DNA of 64,000 nt from Dirofilaria immitis (Eukaryota; Nematoda; Chromadorea; Rhabditida; Onchocercidae), in assembly GCA_024305405.1 (NCBI GenBank), contig JAKNDB010000103.1, positions 434,001 through 498,000 on the forward strand. The letters run 5' to 3'. Positions within the stretch are counted from its first letter, which is position 1. The number at the start of each line of letters is the position of its first letter. Positions 50,601 to 60,992 of this stretch are shown here, piece by piece. The notes below the pieces were generated by a model that did not search any database, was not told the origin of the DNA, and saw only the letters and a list, made by a program, of their open reading frames with translations. Made by a program: the position numbers and the translations under genes.

Positions 50601-52648
50601 GCAAGATGAAAATTCTGAGGTGACATAGATGAACTTTACCCTTTCACACCCTTTGCCAATTGATACCCCTTGTCTACCTCCGAAACGACCAATCATCGAA
50701 TAACATCTGCAATAATGTTAAGAATATTACAAAAATCAATAAATGCTTAAATTTTCAATGGATTCTCTTTTGTAAAAGTTAAAGCTAAAGAATGCTTACT
50801 TCATTGTAAGTATAGCCAGACTTACCCGTCACCTTCAAAAACTCGAGATAATCTCCGCTAGCTTCCTGATCATTTTCAAATGTAATACATGTACTGCTTT
50901 GCCATGTTCCTAGTGCTTTCAAAATTTGACTAATTTGTAGAATATCTAAAATGACAATTTAATATGAATAATAGATACTGCTAAGAAAAAGATTGGATTC
51001 TTATTTTATGTAAAATGAGTTCTGATAGAATCATCAATTTGTCAGATGAACTTACCAAGCGATTCGTCAAATCGATACTTTATGGGAAATTGAAACCATT
51101 TAGCGTCAGGATCGGTGCTGAAACGTTTCCTTCTTTGAGCTCCATTAAATAAATATAGAGGAGCATCATGAGCCATACGTTGTTTGCCTCTTTTGTTCGT
51201 TCCATTTTTCTTGGCCAGAGATTCCAATATGATCATTGCTTGCTTTGTTGAAAGAAATATGTCTCCTAGAAGGAGGATAATTATTCAACTGAATTCTGAT
51301 CAAATAAACTGAACTTTTGAATCAATTCTTCTTTTAATTTGCTATAATAAATCAATATCGAAATAGCAAACCTTCAAACAAGTACGGTGTTAATTTACTG
51401 ATTGTTTTTGGTTGTTCCGTACTAATTGATACGTCCTTTTTACTATCAACAGCGCTCTGGAATGCAATTAAGTAACACTGAATTATTTTTCTCGATTACC
51501 GAAATGTCAATATTCATGATTATAGCTTATTGAAAATATATCCTAAAGTTTTCACACATTATTAATACTACAAAATAGCTTAATTTCAGTATCCATTATT
51601 AACTGTTGTAATATTAATATACTATTTAAGATTGCTCGCTGATGACGGGTAGATTTTATAAGATATTCTAATTATATTTATATATGCTCTAGCTTACATC
51701 TCGACTGAAAATTCGATTCCCATATTCTTGGCTATGCGCAAGTTCCTTCATTTGTAACAACAATGAGCTTACAACATTAATTTGTTTGTCATCGTAAGCA
51801 AAATGCTTTCGTAGTTCCTAAAATATTTTGAGTATTTTTCAAAATTCATAATTTAAAATCAAAGATTTAATTGCGATAAAACTTCGATGAAATTCTACTT
51901 CAATATTTGCAGTATATAAGTATAAAATTTTCCATTAAATGGCTTAAATTTTTATGTTCCAATAATATGCATGCTTAATTTTCAACTTCCATTTTAACAT
52001 CAAATCGAAATTTTTGTTTCAATATTAAACAAAAACTTTTTGTTTAATTTTCTTTCATAATTTATTATTAAAGAAATCAAAAGAAAAATTGCAAAAAAGT
52101 TGCGCATAAAGAATCTATGACGGAGTTATTCGGTTTACAATGGAATTCTACAGTTCTATTATTCAAATCCTCAAAAAATGAAGCTTGGCGTTACACAGCG
52201 AAACATGGGCTTATTTTTGGCGGCTTAACATTTATTTTTTTAATCAGATCATATCAAGCAGAATTTCCTTGTCAGGATTCAGATAGATGTCGTTGACAGG
52301 ATGTACACAGCAGCAAAATACAAATAAATCGGAAAAGTCTATTAAATATTCATAATCGAAATGAATTCTAATTCATCATTCTCATCATCATCTGATCTAA
52401 TTTCTAATCTAATAAAGTTCAAAAGTATGAAAAGAATGGCGTAGCAATCATTTAGTAAAGACAAGAAAAACTAGAGAGAAGATTCCTTGTAATATTTATC
52501 CGCTTATTCAAAGTATTACAATAATAAAAAATTAAAAGCTCACCTGCTTAATATCTTGAGCATTACTGATACCACGATTTGTTATGAAAATTGCTGTAAT
52601 TTGTAATATGAAGTAGAATTTTCTGGAGAAAATTCTGACGACAGCCAT
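47675..52648 (-). CDS. nas-36: Subgroup V astacin metalloprotease, NAS-36-like (astacin-EGF-CUB-TSP1), 15 exons, two apparent 1-nt breaks
   Basis: Exons (minus strand): 52648-52544, 51817-51698, 51456-51372, 51265-51056, 50945-50827, 50706-50640, 50479-50235, 50167-50082, 49968-49846, 49584-49462, 49402-49291, 48543-48428, 48331-48281, 48135-47934, 47855-47675. About 648 residues. Signal peptide about 1-30; propeptide ending at the furin-type site RRKR (148-151); zinc motif HELGHTLGLWHE at 242-253; Met-turn SIMHYGS from 297; EGF about 348-385; CUB about 392-503 (ending GFKLKFRK); TSP1 from about 557 (WSEWGEWSQCSRSCGACG). This order defines nematode subgroup V astacins, secreted enzymes acting in cuticle processing, hatching or moulting. 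NAS-36 is preferred by catalytic-domain similarity and chromosome context, both from memory; NAS-37 or DPY-31 remain possible. Exon 5 needs two added bases, near 50879 and in the 50838-50842 run, to keep the EFF-GDGCYS region and phase. Confidence 0.9.
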
Positions 52649-53666
52649 CTTTATCTTTTTATATGAATTGTATCGAATTATACAAAGCGAAAGAAAGAAC
52701 TTGTCCGTTGACAAAAAAAGAATAGGAATAGTGATAAGACGGATATGAGAAAAAGAAAAGATGAAATTTCCATTTCCTTTCTTCTCTTCTTTCCCATCAA
52801 ACATACGGATCAAATCGATGATAAAGTTCAATTTGTAATGAGTAAATTTATCAATGAAACATTTGTCAGATGGAAAGCATTCTTTCATGAAAAATATCTT
52901 TCTAGTTGAAAATGTCATTTTAAGAACAAGCTATAGATTAAGAAATCAGCATAAAATTTTCTTGTGCATTGAAACTTGGGCATATGATATTTAAATATGA
53001 AACGATTTTCGATTAATTCTTAATAGGTAATCAAATGACTGACAAATATATTTAGGATCGCGAATTGGCTTTCACAAATGTTGGAATAAATAGTTTAAGT
53101 ACTATATCATGCAACAAATATGATGGTGTTTGTTGATTAAAAATTGACATTAGATTAATGGCTCACGATCGGTACTCTTATAAAATCTGGTAATAACGGC
53201 TGATTTCATAGGAGGAACAAAGTTCTTAAGTAAATATCGTATAATGATTTCGAATTATGATGTATTTCAAGCATTTCGAATGTGAAAAATATTCTTATAT
53301 TAACACAAATTTGATTTTTTGAATAGATTTTTCAGTATTTAATGACTCTAACCACTTTATCATCATAATTGAAATAAAAACAGACCACTAGAATATTTTT
53401 TCTTCATATCTGTGATTATAAGGAAATGTAAGAATTGTATTGTCAATCAAAATCACTAGAATAAGTGAAAAATAATTTTATTTTATGAAACTCCAAATTC
53501 ATTTTGACAATCTATGATGACTCGAACCGAAGTAACAGTGTTAAGAATGATTCGAGAATTTCAAATACTTCTAAATATCATCACCATAATAGAAAGTAGA
53601 ATACCGTTATGTTTAATAATGATTATGCAATCGCAAAGTTAAGCAACTCTCATAATATAATGATCA
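52649..53666. other. Intergenic, upstream of the astacin gene
   Basis: About 1 kb between two minus-strand genes. It must hold the astacin gene's 5' region and the fasciclin gene's 3' untranslated region. No coding exon seen; the open frame continuing upstream of the astacin ATG (to 52918) lacks signal-peptide character and is not favoured as the start. Confidence 0.4.
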
Positions 53667-56600
53667 TCAAAGAAATGTGATGTATATTAAAAGTGAGATA
53701 AGCAAAAACTGTGTTAAATTTAGCCTCGAGGAAGCCAGAGCCTCTAGATCACGTTCATAAATCAGTACATTATCGATCATATGCATAAAACCGTTGATAC
53801 CGGCTTTTCACCACCCGGAATTATATGTGCAACGCGATTACCACGTGGCCAATAAAGTTCGAAAGCTACAAGAAACGATTTCCTGAACCTGGACGATGTA
53901 ATTTTTATATACTAGAAAATAGTGATTTCGATTGTTGAAAGTGATAGGAACTTTTCTATTAAAAAAGCTTAACTCATTCAAAGAAACATATTTCTAAATA
54001 GTAAAACATTGTCTAACTCAAATTAATAACATATTGATAAGAATCTCATACTTTCAAGACTAAAATTTGATATTAACATGCTTTTTTTGTTGTATAATTT
54101 AAGATATCATCATATATATCTTATCATAACGTCTCTCTTCAGAATATTCAGATTGTTTTCTTTTTTTTTTTTTTTTAAATTAGTAAACGAACAACGTCCT
54201 CTTCGACGTATCACAACTTTTTCATCGTTCATCATCACGTAAGTTCGTTCCCTCAGATCAGTATACATGAGTGCAAGGCCTTGAATAGTATGTCGTTTAA
54301 AAACGTATTGCAATGCCAACCAGTGTTTACCGTTTGTCATTTTATATTTCTGCGAAGTTGGCACCTATATAGCAGAAATCAATTTATTTTACGGTAAATG
54401 ATTGAGATGGAAGAAAAAAATAAATAAATAAGAAATTAAGAATATAGCAAAAAATTAGTAAGAAAGTAAACAGCCTTAGTAATACCTTATCCCAAGCTTC
54501 ATTAGTTGGCATGAACAACGTGAAATTCTGTTGTGGTATTAGAACTTGCCATGGATCCAAGGAATATCGCAATTGCAAATTTCGAAGCATTGAATAAGAT
54601 GTCCTGAAGAAACGGGAGATTTTTTCCTTTAAAAACAGAATTGGTCATGATTGATACTTACTTAAGCCTAGAATCATTTTGCATCACTTCATACAGCGTC
54701 TGATATGGCACGCCAAGTACACGGTCGATATAATGTACGATGCCATTTACGGCTGCAACGTTATCCATCAAAACTGCTGCTCGTACACCGCCACCGATAA
54801 CGTAATAGGCTAGAATTATAACTAATTTTACTGAATAAATATGATAGAGAAAAACATAAGTTAATACCATTCTTGGAAAACTTACTGACATTATTTTTGG
54901 GCCATTCACCTCGGATGAAATACAACTGGTGAATGTTGTCTACTGTATTCACAATTGTTTCATTAGTAATTTCATTACTAGTCAACTCTTTATTCGGGAC
55001 TATGTGAAGTTTAAGAATCTGAAATTATAATCCAAATGACTTTATGAAATGTAGAAAAATAAAAAGACTCTGGATTTAAGAATAATATCACTATGTAGTA
55101 GAAACTTCTTTTGATATTATATGTATTCAAAAAAATGGGAAATACTTAAATCTCAATAACTGAAATGAAACCTTTTCAAGCCAAATTCGATCCCTTAAAA
55201 GTCTTCTCTCAATATATTCTGGGATTCGCTCAAATGCTTCATTGTATGGCGCAAAAATGTTACCATACCACGGGTTGCTGAGAAATAATTGCGAACGATT
55301 TGCCCAATCATACTCATATAACGGATTAAAGTTGTACAACGATGATTATTCATAACGAGCTAAAATAAGAATTTATTTATTTTTACTCGCAAAAAATCAG
55401 GAAATATAGACATTTTTTAGAGTAATTAAATATTTCAATCAATAATCAACATCAGTTTTCACCATAAATAGATTAAATTTTTAGGTATCAGGAATTTCTT
55501 TTTGCCTATTGACAGATCGATATAACTTGGGGAGGTGTTTTTATTTTCTGCTTTTCGAATGACTTCAAATAAGAAGGAAATAATTCAAAGATTGTTCGTA
55601 TTAATGAAATTCTGTTATTTCATAAATAAAATCTCTGCAGTTCAAACAGTCATTATAGTTAAGTATTTGAAACTGTTTCCGCATTTTTAATTCAAGTGTA
55701 TTAAAAATTACATCATTATTTCTTCCTAATGATTGTTCGACATTGCTGAAGTGTTTCAGTTCCAATATTTTGAAAAATAAAATTTTTATTTTATTTTTCA
55801 GTTTTATGACATTTCCTCGCACTGCATTCCTTGAGACTTACTTTTTAATTTTTGAAATAGAAATGAATGAAATAAAAATGGCTTTAAGAGATAGTCCCAT
55901 AAATCTGAGGAGTTTTTTTGAAATATTTTACCTTTAGCCTATCTTTTAATTCTCTGCAAGAAAAATCTGTGCTCTTCATTAACCCAGTGGTGATCTGAAC
56001 TTTGCTTATTCTCAATTATCGACATGATGAAGCTCCTTTAAGCCTATGATAAATTACCATGTCTTCAGAAAGCATGTAATATCAAATTGATTCCCGGATA
56101 AATGTACTAATTAAAATTCATTTAATGAATTTGTCTTTTCGCTTAGTTTAACTTCACTTAAATAATAAATTATGAAAAAGTTCAAATAACACTCGAAATT
56201 TAACGGAATAGAAAATTAGACCTGGTCGATGGTATTAGTAATAATGCCAAGAACATTATCAATAATATGAACTACACCATTTTGGACTGGAATATTTGGT
56301 AGCACAATTTTAGCCCAAACTGCACCACGACGAAATTGTCCATAACGCTCATGCACTTCCGAGACCGCATAAACTATCAATATATAACGAAGCATAAGTT
56401 AAAATAAGATGAGTAAAAGATTCATTGGATTAGTGCTAATCAGTAAGTTTGTTAGATGATGAAAATAATCTTTTTTGTTCTGTCTGATTGTCATCCTGAA
56501 TAACATGCATCTGTTAGAAAAAGCAATGAATGTTAAAAATATTGATAAATTACAAATTTCGAAAACAGTAACTGTTACTGGAATTATTCCTGCAGAAACC

Positions 56601-58714
56601 TTTCAATTATAAAATTAAAAATGATTTATGATACTTACGATCCCATCGCCCAGTTCTATGATCGGTGATATTTCGCATACATAATTTTAAATCATAATTA
56701 TTTTCAATAACATTAGCGGAGAAACGTATAGATGGATAGTAGTGTATATCCCGATCATAAAGCCATGGAAAAGTAAAAGTACCCAATTTATACCCGTTAC
56801 ATGAGCCAATAATACTTCACGATCTATGCGACTGCGATCTGCTATCTAAAAGCATTAAATCTCCTAAACAGGACAATGATTTGTTCGAAATATAACTAAT
56901 TGACTTTGTCTCATAGAAAGAGCAAACTGAGCAAATATATATGGTTAATAAAATACGATTATATTTTGAATATATTGCTCAAATTCTGAATATTTTTAGA
57001 TTCTTTGCTGTTTTCCAGTTTGTTCTAAGAATAAAATAGTTTCGCTTAGTGTTCTTTAGAATTTAAAATCAGCTTTATTCAAATTTTGTATAATAATAAA
57101 AGTGCTATAAATGTTTTTCGCAATGTACAAAAATACAGAACGCCTAAAATAAATACACAGTTTGATTTTATATTCAATAAATGATAGCTAGTACGGACCT
57201 TCAAAAATGCTTGATTTGCAGGTAAAAAAAAGTGTGAAAACCATTCCACGCTGAACTACCGAAAATTGCAAGCGCCACATCTGGTACACGATTGAGCACA
57301 TCTTTCAATTCACTGAAATGAATATTTTCACTTTTAAATGAAGAAAGTGAAAACATTATATTTTCGAGCTTTGCATGCTTACCAGATCACAGATGACAAT
57401 TTTGTATGCTTTAGCAGATCATAAATGACCATACCACATGCTTTAATAAATCACAGATTATCCCTCTATATGCCTTAGAATATCACAGATGATCACTCTC
57501 CACGGTTTATGACATTATAAACGACCTGTCTCGCATTCTTATGATGAAATTAACTTCTATTCAAATATATTACGTGAGGTCATAGTTATTATATGATTGA
57601 TCAAAGAAGGACATTTTGTCTTCATCTCTTATAAACGAAAGTGTGGTTCCCGGATATGGTCGATGTCCTATCGGTGTACAAATTTTGAAGAGATATTGCT
57701 GACTGCTAATGATAGCCCATTCGTTAGTCATATGATTGCAAAGCATTCCATTATTTGCAAAATAAGACTAAAATAAAAATGAGAGTTTGCGTAAAAAATA
57801 AATAGAGAAGCAATTATGTAAATAAACAACTAATCAAGCGAAGAATACTCGATTATTACTTATTTATTGATTTGATTTGCCAATGAATAAATAAATAAAC
57901 AATTGATTGAACAGAATTGAAATTAGAAATGTAAAGCATACATAATTTTCAGGACTATTTACAAACTGCGTTATGTACATGTATCCGCTACTGACCGTAC
58001 TTCGGATAAGCATTTGTTTGTCCCATTTTCGGTTTTCACTAAGCTCATAAATTTGTGTATCCACTGAAATAGAAAAGTTATTGTTCAAAAATCAGTAATG
58101 GATACAAAATGTTCGCATGAGTAAGCAAGGATGCTTTACGCATTATAAATTATAAATGAATCATAAGAATGTTATTGATCTCTTAGTAGATATTGTTTTA
58201 CGCCGTACTTCACAACAGTTTTTGAAGTGAAAGATATTGTTTTAAATAAGCTTTATTCTCACTACAAACTAACCTATATGACCCAGAATTTCTTTTTGGC
58301 TTAAAGCACGAATATTCGGATTGTAGGTAAAAACATCATTAACCGGGGCAAAAACTGTGATACGCGCATTTGAATCTTTCATATAAGCTAGCGGGACTGT
58401 ATATCGAGAGCATAAAGTACGCCACTGTAGAAAGAAAAATTTGATGAAGAATGAGGTTTTAATGATAAGTTAAATAATATAAATGTTTCAATTCATAAAA
58501 AGACGAAATGCGCTTCATCTCTTCATTTGCCGTCTTGTTTTAGAATATTTTAAAAGAAATGTTATAATCATTTCAGGCTGAAAAGTTTCGAAACCTGTTG
58601 CAAGCCAGTCATTCGTTCTGTTTCAATCCATAAATTCGCTTCTTGTTGAGAAATAACCATAAAAATGACCGCGACGATGAAAAGAAACCTTCTGGTAGAT
58701 TGATTGACATGCAT
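53667..58714 (-). CDS. Fasciclin (FAS1) domain protein, four FAS1 repeats and hydrophobic C-terminus, 13 exons, four apparent 1-nt breaks
   Basis: Exons (minus strand): 58714-58595, 58424-58274, 58063-57942, 57767-57574, 57312-57199, 56845-56639, 56373-56222, 55359-55172, 55018-54886, 54809-54662, 54603-54486, 54364-54196, 53865-53667. About 672 residues. Four FAS1 domains are marked by FAPVNDVF, FFLPANQAF, FAPYNEAF and FMPTNEAW, three of them with the closing box (NGVVHIIDNVLG, NGIVHYIDRVLG, NGFMHMIDNVL). FAS1 proteins are extracellular adhesion molecules. An N-terminal hydrophobic stretch (FLFIVAVIFMVIS) acts as signal peptide, and the last residues, LTQFLLISLLIYITFL, look like a membrane or GPI-anchor tail. 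Phase requires one extra base in each of four runs: 57224-57231 (A8), 56793-56795 (CCC), 55283-55285 (AAA), 53805-53808 (TTTT). From memory the C. elegans counterpart is F26E4.7, next to the COX7C gene. The 5' end is uncertain: an open frame from an acceptor at 58890 overlaps the start in another frame. Confidence 0.85.
57370..57545. repeat. Degenerate tandem repeat inside a fasciclin-gene intron
   Basis: Four or more imperfect units of roughly 33-36 bases around the motif AGATCACAGATGAC / AGATCATAAATGACC / AAATCACAGATTATC / ATATCACAGATGATC, each preceded by a TATGCTTTA-like stretch. It fills most of the intron 57313-57573. Confidence 0.7.
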
Positions 58715-60241
58715 TCAAAATTTTCTTCTGCATACAAACTATCTTGAAAATTTGAGTGTCGCATTAATTGGAAGCTATAATCTGAAATGGTTTTAATTTC
58801 GGACTCGTATATGTCCTTTAACTTGAATAAAAGTTCTGAAAAGTCTTGCAATAGATGAGCGGCGATATTAGGAAATCTTAAAGTACCAATCTAAAAGTCG
58901 AATCATTAGGAAATTGTATAAAATACAATCTATCTAATACGAAATAAATAATGCTTGTTATATTTCTGGATATTCTGAAGAAGGCATGACCACAAAGACG
59001 ATAAAGAAACTTCTTTCTTGTACCTTGAACGTATCAGTCTGGCATGATCAATAAAGCAGAGTGAGAATATACCTGCCTCTATCTGTATGAATGTTAGCAG
59101 CAGCAAGAATGACTCGCTACATAGTATCAAGTGTAAACATTAACCATCTTGCAATCGGGAACAACCATCACTGAGAAATGTTGTAGGATTGATGTTGTAG
59201 GATTGGTTCTTCAATGGAAATTACAAAGAAATGTTCTGCTAGATATCTTACACCATCAAATTTTGCTAAAAGCAGTCGATGCAAACGCAAGAATGCAAGC
59301 TATAATTAACAGTGACTAATCATAAAAGGGATGGAATAGTATTTCAGAAAGGAGACAGAAAGAACATCCGATGTGCGTCACAAGATACAGCTGACATACT
59401 GACCAAGCAACCATTTGCCAATAGAACTGACAAAATAGGAGAGAGGATTTACAGAGCACTTGAATTTGATAAAAAGATATTACAAAGAACAAAAAAAAAA
59501 AGAAATGATGGCTATCTAAATTGCTATGATGAATTGATAGATATTTAAAAATTAGATTTTAACCATGCCTCTGATTAGTTTAGTTGAATATTGATATGCA
59601 TATTTTGATTGGTAGTGAAAAAATGAGAAATATTATACAAACTTAGCTCAGTACCTCTTCTATTAAATAGAATTATTTTGATGGTAAGTTAGTGAGTAAG
59701 TTAGAAGTGATTGATATACATTTCAACATTTCAACACTACATTTTTCTGTTTTCAGTCATTCATTTATTATATGAGATTCATCCATTGCATTTCGCCGTA
59801 TTCTATTTCATCGGTGGTCTGAGATCTCGATCATTAGATGATCGTCTACTAGTAAAATGGGAGAAAGTTATTGGTGGTGGAGGTATTTCCATGAGTGGTA
59901 TTTATAAAAGTTGTTAAAATTTTTTACCTATAATAAGCTCATACATGCGGGTGTTATTTATCTTATCATTCACCGCGGAACAATTCACTTTAGGAAGGCA
60001 TGCTATCATCTGAGTTTTCGCTTGTTAATGCATTGTTTTTGGATTATCATTGTTTTTCTATCCCTCATTTTCGATAAACTAATAATGACTTCTTCATTTC
60101 TGAACAAATAGCCAAGTATATTACCAATACTTTATGAGTTGCCGCTAATTCATGATATTTTTCGCCATATTTTTGTTTTATTGAAATTCTAAATAATAAT
60201 TGTGTATTTACTATTTGCAGGCGATTATCATTAGCGGCAAC
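58715..60241. promoter_or_regulatory. Divergent region between the fasciclin and COX7C-like genes
   Basis: About 1.5 kb separating two head-to-head starts. It holds several unexplained open stretches: minus-strand 58890 into the fasciclin start, plus-strand 59312-59548 (basic, charged), and plus-strand 59711-59917 (containing RSLDDRLLVKWEKVIGGGG). None has a full set of start, borders and known domain, so none is called as a gene. Confidence 0.35.
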
Positions 60242-60992
60242 ATGAACAGAAATATACTAAATTTAGTTCGAACATCAACACATAACTATTGTATGAAACC
60301 ACCAGGTCGCAAGAATTGGCCACGTCCAATGATGTTGGGACCGCAAACATCCAGACATCCGAAATTTCCAGGATGGTCACTTTATGTAAGTTCAGCTGCA
60401 TTTTATTCATATATATTTTAATGCGTTTTGCTTCACTAAGCTGTCTTTTAATTCAAGACACATGGTCACATGTGATTTGGAATTATTAGATATTCCATTC
60501 CTGCGTAAAATTATCAATTTAAGTTGAACTCGGCACCTATAATTCTGCTTCCTTATTGATACTCCAAAAATATAAATAGCTGTGACTGTGCTTGCATCAG
60601 TTAGTTTATTTTCTTAGGATAATGACTGTTTCAAGAGAGTTCTATTCTTTTTTATTCTGGTCGTCTTAGCTTGATACAATTGTCTCGTTAATTGGGAAGG
60701 AAAAAAGTACCTCTATTGTTCGTACCGCAGTCGATATTGTGTACGATCATATCTGTATTAGATATGAGCAAATATTGCACTTTTTATATGATTCAATTGC
60801 ATACGAATTCTCTTTCATTTTCAGTATCTGCCAGTAACCGATAACAAATACCTATGGTTTATAATCATGACGCTCTTCCACTTCACTGGATTTACAGTAC
60901 CTATACTTGGCGTCTGCAAGATGCTCAAAACAATGTATGATAACAGTTATATTTGTTATCACTTGATGATGCATACTATTTTGAATAGATAA
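60242..60992 (+). CDS. Cytochrome c oxidase subunit 7C-like protein, 2 exons
   Basis: Exons 60242-60385 and 60825-60992 encode 103 residues. A TTTGCAG acceptor at 60220, 21 bases before the ATG, is a likely trans-splice site. The N-terminus (MNRNILNLVRTSTHNY) has the basic, hydroxylated character of a mitochondrial targeting peptide. The second exon has LPVTDNKYLWFIIMTLFHFT and then GFTVPILGVCKMLK, which aligns in outline with the LPF...NK and single membrane helix ending in P...V...LLK of COX7C, a small inner-membrane subunit of complex IV. The predicted tail after MLK (about 20 residues) is longer than usual. A splice at AAT|GTATGA to an acceptor near 61009 would give another short end. The neighbouring fasciclin gene supports the call, since from memory the two are also adjacent in C. 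elegans (F26E4.6/F26E4.7). Confidence 0.62.

Noticed and set aside
58930..59130. Hydrophobic minus-strand frame (ILCSESFLLLLTFIQIEAG) with a good donor, as first exon of the fasciclin gene
   Set aside because: The frame opens with TTG and has no in-frame ATG, and no acceptor downstream joins in phase without a stop.
59312..59548. 78-codon basic plus-strand frame
   Set aside because: It starts with GTG-like context rather than a clear ATG, ends in a lysine-rich low-complexity tail and matches no family; too weak to call.
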